DNA from: CAZVWQ01 sp964631275
GTDB lineage: Bacteria > Patescibacteriota > JACMRA01
Direction: 5' to 3'
Assembly: GCA_964631275.1 (NCBI GenBank)
Contig: CAZVWQ010000032.1
Location: 1 to 12,748, forward strand
DNA length: 12,748 bases
The notes under the pieces are model-generated. The model did no database searches. It saw only the letters and a program-made list of their open reading frames with translations, and was not told where the DNA came from. Shown here piece by piece: positions 6,463 through 12,748 of this stretch. The first letter of the stretch is position 1. Each line of letters begins with the position of its first letter. The position numbers and the translations under genes are program-made.

Positions 6463-9234
6463 TTACTTGAGCCAACTAAACATAGCATTTTTCTTTTGCC
6501 TAATAAACTCTGAAGCTATATAAAAATATGGGAAAAGAAGCACAACAAGGATTACACTACTAATTAAACCAGAAATCATTGTTACGGCCAGACTTTGCCA
6601 AAATGGATCGCTAAGCATAACTGACAAGGCAGCAATCGTAGTTAATGTGGTGGTAAAGATCGATCTAAATCTAGCCTCGAGTGCGTCTGCAATTGAATTT
6701 ATAATATTTTTTCCGTTTGCTCTTTCTGAATTTGCTAAATCAACTAGGACAATAATGTTATTAACAGCAATTCCAAACAATCCCAACAAGCCTAGAATTG
6801 GGAAAAATCCAAGAGCATTATCAGTAATTGACAAACCAATAAAAATTCCAGGCAAACTAAATAGCGGAGCTAGAAAAATAAGAATCGGTTGAGAAAATGA
6901 TTTATACAAAATCATTAATATAAAATACATAATGACTGAAACTACAGCAAAGTTTATACCTAGAGAAATTAAAGATTCGTTAAATCTAGACTCCGTGCTG
7001 TTAGGATCTTCTTGTAAAGCGTTAGATTCCAAGCCCAAAGATTCCAACTTTTCTGCATCAAATTCGTTTTCAATTTGCTCTCTGAGAGCAGAAGTTACCT
7101 CGGTGGTATCACTAGTCAAATAGGCTTTGAGGGTAACAAAAGGAATTTTATCTAATTTGGCTATTGTGGCTATATTTTCAATTCTGGTGTCCAAAACTTT
7201 TTCACCATCGGTGGAGTCTATTTCTAAATCAGTAACAAACGCTTCAATTTCTTTGGCGGCATTAACAACAGCTTCGGTGTTGCTTCCTTGAATATTTAGA
7301 CTAAAAGTAAACTGATCTCCCGCTCCTTGGCTCCTAGCTGATCCTTGAACAGCGGTAAACACATTAGCCCTGCTTTCTGATTCTAATTTAGAATTTAGTC
7401 TACTGACCATTTCAGCCGTGGTTTCACTTCTCTCATTCATAGATTTTATACCCAGTAACATCGTAGCTTTTCGTTGGTCTCCATTGGTGTAAGAAACTGA
7501 CTTTAAATTATCATCTAGCTCATCTAGCACAAGGTTTTCTACATCAGTTGCAATTTTTTGAGCAGTTTGGATGTCTGTTTTTTCTGGATAAGTAATGCTC
7601 AGAATTATCTCGTCGCTATCTTTCTGTTCAGCAAAAGTGTCGAAAGGTACCGATTGCAAATTAAAGATTCCAACCAAAAAAAGAATTAAAGTGAAAATAA
7701 ATACAGAACCAATAGTAAGTGTGCCTGTGGTTCTATTTTTTTGAATATTTCTAACAATTTGAGCCAAAAATTTACCTACAAAATCCACAAAATCTCCTGG
7801 GGTTTTAATTTTTTTACTATCAGGATCCTTTTTTTCTTGTTTACTTTTAGTAAGAAAGATATTAATTACAAATGGAATAAAGGTTAGTGATAAAAGAAAT
7901 GAAGCAATTAAAGACAAAATTACAGAAATAGGCAGTTCAATTATAAAACTACCCAAAATACCTGATACAAAAAACATCGGAGCGAAGACCAAAATAGTTG
8001 TTAAACTTCCTACAAAAGAAGCCATCCCAATATCCTTTATTGCCAATACTATAGACTCTCGGTTAGTTTTACCTTTAGACTTATAAGTATATATTGATTC
8101 TACTACAACGGTAGCATCGTCAACGAAAAGACCAAGAGCGACAATCAAACCAAAAAATGAAATAGTATTCAGGCTAAGTCCCAACATCCACAGCCTAAGG
8201 AATACAAAAGACATTACCATAGGAATAAAAATAGCAATAACAATTCCAGCTTTCCAACTTATAAGTAATAATACAACTAACAAGGTAATGAACATGCCGA
8301 TAAAAATACTCTGCTGTAAATTGTCTAAATCACTCCTAATCCTGACAGCATTATCACCCTGCATTATAAATTCAAAATTAAAATTATCACTTTCAGATTT
8401 GTAATTATTTATTTCTTCATTAATAGCTTCAGATAGTTTTAGGGCATCTGCAGTCTCCTCTTTGTTTACACCAACTTGAACAGTATCATAAAAAATTATT
8501 TCTTCACCGTCTTGAATACCAACTCTATTAAAAGAATCTTGAAAATCAAAAGTAGCTTTTGTAGACTGATCCACTTGCTCAGTTATTGTAGGTATCATTT
8601 CTGCTTCGGATATTTGATCATTAACTTCAATGAAACTTGCAAAATTTTCTGCTTCTTTCTGAACTTCTTTAAGATCTTGTTCTGAAGTAGAGTATATCCC
8701 AACAACAGCATCAAATTCGTTTAAAAACTTATTTACATCAGGCTGAATATAATCAATTTCTATATTCTCGGGCAGACCATTAATATTTTCCACAGCTTTT
8801 TGCAATTCCTGATTTACCTCCTCTAGATCTATATCCTCATCCCAGAAAACATTTATATTTGAATTATTAAATGTGGTCGTAGACGAAATACTTTTGACTC
8901 CTTTAATCTCTGAAACCGCTTCTTCTATGGGTAAGGTTACCTCTTCGTTTACAAGTTCCGAGTCGTTAACAATATATGAGGTAGAAATTATACTGGTAGA
9001 GACTTGAACTGGAGGAAAACCTTCCTTTGGTAGAAAAGTAGTGTAAGCTAAGGTACCAGCTACTAAAATAGCTAAAAAAATACTAATGCTAATTCTATAG
9101 TTGTTAAGAAAAAAGTTTGATAGCTTTGAAAATAAGTTAGGTTGAGTTTTAACCAAGTCCTTTGGAAAGTTGATTTCAGCTAAGTCTTTGTGAGGGTTGC
9201 TATTTTTTGTAGATTTGCTATTTTTTGCTGGCAT
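6463..9234 (-). CDS. RND-family efflux transporter (AcrB/ACR_tran type)
   Basis: A 923-residue inner-membrane, proton-driven exporter with the usual two-fold RND layout. After a Lys/Asn/Ser-rich cytoplasmic extension (1-46), TM1 is at about 48-66, and the first periplasmic part opens with the family's FPPVQVSTS and VTLPIEEAVSEIKGVKSI (73-116). TM2-6 lie at about 310-460 and include LGLFVDDATVVVES (368-380), whose D372 and D373 match the AcrB proton-relay pair D407/D408. The second half has TM7 at about 507-527, another extracytoplasmic part, then TM8-12 from about 757 to 908. AcrB lysine 940 corresponds to N825 in GIAVNNIIVLVD. It is shorter than AcrB (about 1,050), mainly in the extracytoplasmic loops. 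No adaptor or outer-membrane channel gene is present. It is divergent from a MarR regulator. Substrate unknown. There is no Shine-Dalgarno. Confidence 0.92.
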   Translation of the reverse strand: MPAKNSKSTKNSNPHKDLAEINFPKDLVKTQPNLFSKLSNFFLNNYRISISIFLAILVAGTLAYTTFLPKEGFPPVQVSTSIISTSYIVNDSELVNEEVTLPIEEAVSEIKGVKSISSTTTFNNSNINVFWDEDIDLEEVNQELQKAVENINGLPENIEIDYIQPDVNKFLNEFDAVVGIYSTSEQDLKEVQKEAENFASFIEVNDQISEAEMIPTITEQVDQSTKATFDFQDSFNRVGIQDGEEIIFYDTVQVGVNKEETADALKLSEAINEEINNYKSESDNFNFEFIMQGDNAVRIRSDLDNLQQSIFIGMFITLLVVLLLISWKAGIVIAIFIPMVMSFVFLRLWMLGLSLNTISFFGLIVALGLFVDDATVVVESIYTYKSKGKTNRESIVLAIKDIGMASFVGSLTTILVFAPMFFVSGILGSFIIELPISVILSLIASFLLSLTFIPFVINIFLTKSKQEKKDPDSKKIKTPGDFVDFVGKFLAQIVRNIQKNRTTGTLTIGSVFIFTLILFLVGIFNLQSVPFDTFAEQKDSDEIILSITYPEKTDIQTAQKIATDVENLVLDELDDNLKSVSYTNGDQRKATMLLGIKSMNERSETTAEMVSRLNSKLESESRANVFTAVQGSARSQGAGDQFTFSLNIQGSNTEAVVNAAKEIEAFVTDLEIDSTDGEKVLDTRIENIATIAKLDKIPFVTLKAYLTSDTTEVTSALREQIENEFDAEKLESLGLESNALQEDPNSTESRFNESLISLGINFAVVSVIMYFILMILYKSFSQPILIFLAPLFSLPGIFIGLSITDNALGFFPILGLLGLFGIAVNNIIVLVDLANSERANGKNIINSIADALEARFRSIFTTTLTTIAALSVMLSDPFWQSLAVTMISGLISSVILVVLLFPYFYIASEFIRQKKNAMFSWLK

Positions 9235-9278
9235 AAATTTGCTTAGTTTTAATTAATAATTATTTAATAACTATATTT

Positions 9279-9308
9279 AATTAGTTAGTTAAAATAACTA
9301 ATTGTCTA
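9279..9308 (-). promoter_or_regulatory. Candidate RND promoter overlapped by operator-like palindrome
   Basis: The perfect inverted repeat AATTAGTTA-N7-TAACTAATT spans 9279-9303, 45-69 bp upstream of the transporter ATG. On the minus strand it sits between a -35-like TAGACA (9308-9303) and a -10-like ACTAAT (9285-9280) with a 17-bp spacer. A protein bound to the palindrome would block RNA polymerase. MarR dimers bind palindromes of about this size, so this is the best operator candidate for repression of the pump by its divergent neighbour; that link is inference. Confidence 0.5.
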
Positions 9309-9597
9309 GGTATAATAATTTAATCTTGTCAAATTTTTATTTTATAAATTATTTGAGTGAACTAATATAAATATTAGATTATTTTATATAAATAAACCTA
9401 CCTTTTATTAAGTCAATTTTTTATTATATACTAAATTTACTGCCAAAATTTACACTTTGTTTTAACTCCCCACTAACAAGAAAGATGTTACGGAGGGACG
9501 GACGATTTGTTACAAAACTAAAATGTAAAAGTTAATAGGGGTATGGTGATCTTCTTTAATCTAAAAAAAATCCTGCAAATTAATGAAATTATCGTTC

Positions 9598-9626
9598 TTG
9601 ACATAAAATATTTTATATTTTAAACT
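9598..9626 (+). promoter_or_regulatory. Candidate marR promoter with internal palindrome
   Basis: A consensus -35 TTGACA (9598-9603) is followed after 17 bp by TAAACT (9621-9626) as a weaker -10, which places transcription start about 20-25 nt before the GTG at 9656. The spacer carries a perfect 14-bp palindrome ATAAAATATTTTAT (9603-9616), a plausible autoregulatory site. The palindrome is all A/T, so it is weaker evidence than the one at 9279. Confidence 0.5.
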
Positions 9627-9655
9627 TAGAGTTTAACTAACTTCTTTAAAAGATT

Positions 9656-10090
9656 GTGATCTTTCAAGATATTAATATTTTAGAAAAAATAGGTAGCTTG
9701 ATCTTCGAATTCAGTAAAATTTTGTTAGACGTTATAGAAGAACAAAAAAATACTAAAATAAACGTAAATCAATTTAGAATATTAAATATTTTAAGAATTA
9801 AAAAAGCCCAAAAAGCAGTTGAAATTGCTGGTATTCTCGGTATTACTGAAGCTAGTGTAGCCAAAAATATCGAAGTATTGGCTGATTATAATTTTCTGAC
9901 TAAGCAAGAGAATAAAAACGATAAAAGAGAAAAATTCTTAAAAATAACTGCAAAAGGTAAATTAAAAGTAATTACCATAGGTAATACAGTTATTAAAAAA
10001 CTAAAAGCTTATAATGATATTTTATCCACAGAGGAGAAAAAGTTGCTTCTAGAAATACTAACTAAGGTTGAGTCAGCTTTAGATACTTAA
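9656..10090 (+). CDS. MarR-family transcriptional regulator
   Basis: A 144-residue winged-helix DNA-binding protein. N-terminal helix residues about 5-30 are likely part of the dimer interface. The helix-turn-helix lies at about 53-80 (KAVEIAGILGITEASVAKNI, then LADYNFL). The wing carries the family's NDKREKFLKITAKGK at 88-102, equivalent to the DxRxxxLxLTxxG signature. A C-terminal helix (STEEKKLLLEILTKVE) completes the dimerisation domain. The length is typical of MarR. An in-frame TAA at 9647-9649 forces a start after it, and GTG at 9656 is the first usual start codon. Divergence from the RND pump suggests a ligand-released repressor of that pump and of itself. No Shine-Dalgarno is evident. 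Confidence 0.88.
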   Translation: MIFQDINILEKIGSLIFEFSKILLDVIEEQKNTKINVNQFRILNILRIKKAQKAVEIAGILGITEASVAKNIEVLADYNFLTKQENKNDKREKFLKITAKGKLKVITIGNTVIKKLKAYNDILSTEEKKLLLEILTKVESALDT

Positions 10091-10389
10091 AATTAACTTA
10101 TTTCTATATTAAAAAATTTAAAAACTGGCATATGAAAAATTATTTATCTGAAACTATATCAGAATTAACTATATTTTCCAAAATGTATCTGAGCGAGGGC
10201 AACCTTACTTTCTAAGGTATCTATGAATGCTAATGAAAGAACTTATACCTACAAGATTTCTAGATTTAACAATTCTAATTTAAATAAAACTGATAAATAT
10301 TCAAATTCAACACTTGATAAAATCCAAGAAAACATTTCTAATGTAAATACTAACCTAGACACACAAGTTTAGGAGTTATCCTTGCTCTA
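10091..10389. other. Gap between marR and the toxin-cassette array
   Basis: About 300 bp contain only two short plus-strand frames: 10132-10215 (27 residues, starting MKNYLSETI) and 10223-10372 (49 residues, listed separately). They are in different phases and abut the third copy of the cassette region, so they may be pieces of one gene broken by cassette arrival. I recognise neither. Confidence 0.35.
10223..10372 (+). CDS. Small hypothetical ORF, 49 residues
   Basis: ATG at 10223 is preceded by AAGG six bases upstream, one of the few Shine-Dalgarno-like sequences in the window. The product begins MNANERTYTYKISRFNN and is Asn/Thr/Ser-rich with a probable helix (TLDKIQENISNVNTNL). It ends at TAG 10370-10372, where the antisense remnant of the toxin cassette begins. 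It could be a truncated N-terminus of a larger gene. No family is recognised, and it may not be expressed. Confidence 0.25.
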   Translation: MNANERTYTYKISRFNNSNLNKTDKYSNSTLDKIQENISNVNTNLDTQV

Positions 10390-10559
10390 TTTGGAGAAAC
10401 AGAGGTATCGTAGTTTTGAGCTATTTGGGTGTGTTGATCGTTACATCCATAGGGATAAGTTGTGTCACTTTCACAGATAGCAGCAAAGGCAATGTGAGTT
10501 GAGAGGATGTCGTTAAATAACTTTTCTTCTGTGCCTTGGTAGTTCCAGATGGTGGGAAG
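10345..10559 (-). pseudogene. Third copy of the shared pre-toxin region (toxin lost)
   Basis: Reading leftward from the base after the immunity stop codon (10560-10562), the same frame encodes PTIWNYQGTEEKLFNDIL, STHIAFAAIC, TTYPYGCNDQHTQIA and NYDTSVSPN, then diverges and ends at a TAG near 10345. The block 10390-10499 matches 11722-11831 at 100 of 110 bases, including a perfect 47-base run. There is no start codon and no toxin domain. This is the oldest, most eroded remnant of the array and marks its left end. Confidence 0.75.
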
Positions 10560-10937
10560 TTAAAAAACCCACACACCTTTATCTTCACCTTCGTTAAAAG
10601 TTAAAACACAAGATTCGTAATGAGGGGAAAATTCTACTACAAGTTCAATATCATTTTCAAAGTAAAATATCATACACCCATCAGGGTATTTGTCAGATTT
10701 ATCAAACTCTTTTATTTTTAATAAGTTTAATCCAATAGTAGAAAGTAAAAAGTTACAATTAGAATTTAAATAGTTTTCTGAGTTGTAGTATTCTTCTGGA
10801 TATTTGTTAATAGTTATATCTCCAGAAATAGATGCATAGAGACCATCAAAATCAAAATGCAAAAAACCTTTGCTAAAAGAAATACTATAAAGCTCAATTT
10901 TGATATTATTTTTACAAAAATGAATGAATGGAAACAT
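10560..10937 (-). CDS. Probable immunity protein for the displaced toxin
   Basis: A 125-residue soluble protein whose ATG (10937) lies 15 bp after the stop of the toxin C-terminus. The protein is beta-rich, with alternating aromatic strands (FLHFDFDGLYASISGD; MIFYFENDIELVVEF; CVLTFNEGEDKGVWVF) and low net positive charge, as is common for small immunity proteins that plug a toxin active site. I assign the role mainly from position directly behind a toxin domain and from the cassette layout; I cannot name an Imm family. The stop codon is the exact boundary of the next copy of the shared pre-toxin region. The gene looks intact, so immunity may still be expressed even though its toxin is displaced. 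Confidence 0.65.
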   Translation of the reverse strand: MFPFIHFCKNNIKIELYSISFSKGFLHFDFDGLYASISGDITINKYPEEYYNSENYLNSNCNFLLSTIGLNLLKIKEFDKSDKYPDGCMIFYFENDIELVVEFSPHYESCVLTFNEGEDKGVWVF

Positions 10938-10952
10938 ATTGAATTAATAGAT

Positions 10953-11627
10953 TTAAGGAAGTGGTATATGTATGTTTCCCGGATATGCACCTTTCTTGCC
11001 TGTACTTATATCAATAGTGTCTCCATTGGTGTTAGTCTTCACCCAATACCCATTTGGATAATTTGGTGTAGGATCCATAACTCTAATGGTTTCATTTGGG
11101 TTGTTAGGATTGGTATAGATAGTTCCTTTACCACTTTTAGCTGGGCTCGATTTCCATCCGCTTGGAATATTAGGAGTTTGTAGTTGATTTGTTGGTTTTT
11201 TAAAGTTTTTGGGTGATTTTGTACTACCTCCTCCTCCACTCCTCCCAGCCCTTTTCTCCGCAGCTTCCTTAGCTGCCTTCTCTACACTCTCTTCAGTAAT
11301 TTCTTTGATTACTGCTTTTTTTATACCTCTACCTATCATACCAGCTAGAGCAATATCGTCAAATATGCTGGTTATAGAAAAGGCTAAGCCTGGTCCTGAA
11401 GAAAGAAAGGCGTTTGTGCAAGTAGCTAGTCCTGGATTGTTTTCACATTGGTTGATGGCAATTTCAGAGTTAAAGTTAAATCTATCAATTAGAGGAACTT
11501 CGTTTTCTGGAAGAACAGCTATGCCTCCAGGCAGAGTTTGAAAGGGTGGTCCTGGGTCTAGAACTGCATAGATAGCTTGGGCTAATTCTTCGTTAAAGTC
11601 TTTGGAAACTTCTCCTACTTCTTGCAT
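10953..11627 (-). CDS. Displaced polymorphic toxin C-terminus (orphan cassette)
   Basis: The frame from M at 11627 gives 224 residues, but it is open upstream to 11891 and the M is probably internal. Order: part of the shared pre-toxin region (1-50); a pair of cysteines (C61, C70); a hydrophobic segment GPGLAFSITSIFDDIALAGMIGRGI at about 78-102 of the kind seen before toxin domains; an alanine/lysine helix (110-127); a GRSGGGGS linker (128-135); and a compact toxin domain at about 156-224 with GWKSSPAKSGKGT, YTNPNNPNETIRVM, NGYWVK, GDTIDISTGKKG and a final HIPLP. I recall this ending from C-termini of Rhs/CDI-type polymorphic toxins and suspect a small ribonuclease, but cannot fix the family. 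With no start codon or secretion region it is probably silent unless recombined onto a full-length toxin gene. Confidence 0.7.
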   Translation of the reverse strand: MQEVGEVSKDFNEELAQAIYAVLDPGPPFQTLPGGIAVLPENEVPLIDRFNFNSEIAINQCENNPGLATCTNAFLSSGPGLAFSITSIFDDIALAGMIGRGIKKAVIKEITEESVEKAAKEAAEKRAGRSGGGGSTKSPKNFKKPTNQLQTPNIPSGWKSSPAKSGKGTIYTNPNNPNETIRVMDPTPNYPNGYWVKTNTNGDTIDISTGKKGAYPGNIHIPLP

Positions 11628-11884
11628 GTATCTACCTTCATCAAAGATAGCTTCGGTAATTAAGACTTCCTCGTACCATACTCTAGTATTCTCAGCTTGC
11701 CATTTTTTGAACCCTGCTACGTTTGGAGAAACTGAGGTATCGTAGTTTTCGGCTATTTGGGTGTGTTGATCGTTACATCCATAGGGATAAGTTGTGTCGG
11801 TGGAGCAAATAGCAGCAAAGGCAATGTGAGTAGAAAAAATGTCGTTTTTCTGTGCTTTTTGGCGTAGTCTTGCCAGGTGGAAGG
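11628..11884 (-). pseudogene. Second copy of the shared pre-toxin region, frameshifted
   Basis: Right after the immunity stop codon (11885-11887) the minus strand reads PSTWQDYAKKHR in the immunity gene's frame. At the T-run 11845-11849 (A-run on the coding strand) the homology jumps to the toxin frame: KNDIFSTHIAFAAIC, TTYPYGCNDQHTQIAENYDT, SVSPNVAGFKKWQAENTRV, WYEEVLITEAIFDEGRY, leading without interruption into the frame at 11627. One missing A would explain the shift. Comparison with the third copy (10390-10559) shows both copies start at the same place. It represents the conserved backbone left behind when a newer toxin/immunity pair replaced the end of the gene. Confidence 0.7.
11722..11831. 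repeat. Cassette backbone repeat, copy 1 (partner at 10390-10499)
   Basis: A direct repeat of 110 bp with 100 identical positions relative to 10390-10499, both coding on the minus strand. The longest perfect run is 47 bases, within the CNDQHTQIA-coding part. Several of the differences are synonymous or conservative, which fits former selection as protein. Such a repeat gives a homology arm for recombination between a full-length toxin gene and the stored cassettes. Confidence 0.9.
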
Positions 11885-12577
11885 TTAGCTTTCAGGGTTT
11901 ATCTCCCAATAAGTTTGTTTAGACTCATCAAAAAACATATTTTTAAGATCCAAAGTTAGATATTCTTGATTATCTTTTTCTATCCATATTGGTTTTACAC
12001 TATAAATATACCAATCATAAACCCCAGCATCAGATGGTTCTTTAAATAATATTTCTCTTTTAATTTCTTGTTTTTTTGAATTGTAGATAATTGCAGTTGC
12101 CTGAAAGAATTCTAATTCCCAATAGCATTCTACTGCTCCATAGTATTTTTTTGAGGGTGATCTTTTTGGTTTACCTCCAAGTAACCATCTATTCTCTAGA
12201 TTATTTTCAATGCAATAATCATATGCTTGCTGAAGTTTGTGTTTATCTATTTCTTGTTCATCAGCTATTGAGAGAAGGCAGTTATGGATAGTGTCTAGGA
12301 TTAGGAGTTTTTTATTTTTTTTAGGGGCTTCTAAATATTCTTCAAATTCAAAAGGTACTGTTAGTGTTATAATTCCTTGGGCATATTGTTCATATGAAAA
12401 ATTTCCCCCTAAGTTAAAATTTAATTTTCCCATTGATTTAGTTTTTGTTTTCAAAATTCTTAGATACCGCCAATACATTTCCACTATCGCTTTTGTGAAT
12501 ATTATCGGCCTTGTAATATCTAAATTGTAATAACTAGAGTTATTATCAATACCTAAAGAAATTTCATTAAAAATCAT
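11885..12577 (-). CDS. Probable immunity protein of the right-hand toxin
   Basis: A 230-residue soluble protein starting at ATG 12577, only 4 bp after the stop codon of the toxin end at 12582, so the two are translationally close. There is no signal peptide or membrane helix. It is rich in aromatic residues and Lys/Glu, with segments such as VEMYWRYLRILKTKTKSMGKL, LLILDTIHNCLLSIADEQEIDKH, a WLLGGKPKRSPSKKYY stretch and a C-terminal YLTLDLKNMFFDESKQTYWEINPES. I recognise no family. The role is inferred from its position between a toxin C-terminus and the next cassette backbone. Its TAA (11885-11887) is immediately followed by the backbone repeat, the same boundary as for the other immunity gene. 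Confidence 0.6.
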   Translation of the reverse strand: MIFNEISLGIDNNSSYYNLDITRPIIFTKAIVEMYWRYLRILKTKTKSMGKLNFNLGGNFSYEQYAQGIITLTVPFEFEEYLEAPKKNKKLLILDTIHNCLLSIADEQEIDKHKLQQAYDYCIENNLENRWLLGGKPKRSPSKKYYGAVECYWELEFFQATAIIYNSKKQEIKREILFKEPSDAGVYDWYIYSVKPIWIEKDNQEYLTLDLKNMFFDESKQTYWEINPES

Positions 12578-12581
12578 AAAC

Positions 12582-12748
12582 TTATTCGACGAAATCTTCG
12601 GGTTTTAAAATAGGACGACTTTGGCCTGGTGGTCTTCTTAAGTAAGGATCTTTAAGCATAAACTCTTTGACTTTGTTTTTCTCCCAATCAAGTGCAGCCT
12701 GTCTATTAGGTATGTTAGTTTCAATTACTTCTCCTGTAAAGCCACTAC
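12582..12748 (-). CDS. Polymorphic toxin, C-terminal end (5' part outside window)
   Basis: An open frame enters from the right edge and ends at TAA 12582-12584. The visible 54 residues begin SGFTGEVIETNIPNRQAALD, continue WEKNKVKEFMLKDPYLRRPPGQSRP and end KPEDFVE. The pattern TGxVxETNIPNRxAALDxE with a terminal basic, proline-rich segment is familiar to me from the extreme C-termini of Rhs-type and related secreted toxins, where it closes a small nuclease-like domain. I cannot name the domain from this fragment. Position just before an immunity-like gene and the cassette backbone supports the call. This may be the active, full-length toxin of the locus, with its N-terminal delivery part to the right of the window. 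Confidence 0.65.
   Translation of the reverse strand, partial: SGFTGEVIETNIPNRQAALDWEKNKVKEFMLKDPYLRRPPGQSRPILKPEDFVE

Larger units (their letters stand above)
9235..9655. promoter_or_regulatory. Divergent control region between RND pump and MarR regulator
   Basis: This 421-bp region separates two divergent genes and must hold both promoters. Candidate promoters and palindromes are listed separately. Another palindrome, CTAATA-TAAA-TATTAG, is at 9362-9377. A markedly G+C-richer patch at about 9490-9505 (CGGAGGGACGGACG) sits inside a weak stem TAACAA (9474-9479) / TTGTTA (9507-9512). I found no known riboswitch pattern there. The plus frame across 9440-9530 is open for about 35 codons (including LTRKMLRRDGRFVTK) and might be a gene fragment. 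Confidence 0.6.

Noticed and set aside
6647..7123. Two plus-strand frames opposite the RND gene
   Set aside because: They lie antisense to strongly supported transporter sequence and show no domain of their own.
8476..8685. Plus-strand frame of 69 residues inside the RND gene
   Set aside because: It is the antisense shadow of the transporter's first extracytoplasmic domain.
9474..9512. Guanidine-type riboswitch upstream of the efflux genes
   Set aside because: The ACGG/ACGA words suggested a mini-ykkC motif, but the flanking bases do not form the required paired hairpins.
11209..11541. 110-codon plus-strand frame opposite the orphan toxin
   Set aside because: It is antisense to a toxin region with clear linker and motif structure; the Pro/Ala-rich product is a shadow.
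1..12748. CRISPR arrays, tRNA or rRNA genes
   Set aside because: No regularly spaced short repeats and no tRNA or rRNA signatures were seen on either strand.

Overview
The window is AT-rich bacterial DNA with long non-coding gaps. Reading frames, partial genes and one broken gene cover only about two thirds of it. All intact stops are TAA or TAG, all open frames read with the standard bacterial code, and almost no gene has a Shine-Dalgarno sequence. RNase III and peptidyl-tRNA hydrolase are divergent, and an RND transporter stands alone without an adaptor. Together with IS debris and decayed genes, this fits a small-genome, perhaps host-associated or Patescibacteria-like lineage. No marker here fixes the taxon.

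Positions 1-5430. The left edge is the 3' end of a phage-tail-collar protein, richer in G+C than its surroundings and probably with repeated collar domains. RNase III (minus) follows, then about 0.9 kb of non-coding DNA with a possible structured RNA. Next come a divergent peptidyl-tRNA hydrolase (plus) and a shikimate-kinase-like P-loop kinase (minus). The kinase lies between two near-identical direct repeats of about 122 bp. Beyond the second repeat is a 160-bp MITE-like element, then a membrane-protein gene interrupted by two in-frame stop codons.

Positions 5431-10222. A DUF1801-type protein is followed by a transposase C-terminal remnant. A 923-residue RND transporter (minus) is divergent from a MarR-family regulator (plus). 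The shared 420-bp region holds good palindromes that overlap plausible promoters on both sides, which suggests a self-contained regulator/efflux unit.

Positions 10223-12748. On the minus strand, reading from right to left, this is a polymorphic-toxin cassette array: the C-terminal end of a toxin, an immunity-like gene, a displaced second toxin C-terminus behind a frameshifted copy of the shared pre-toxin region, its immunity-like gene, and a third copy of the shared region without a toxin. The two internal copies of the shared region begin immediately after the immunity stop codons. This indicates modular replacement of toxin/immunity pairs, with older cassettes pushed downstream. It is the most interesting system in the window.
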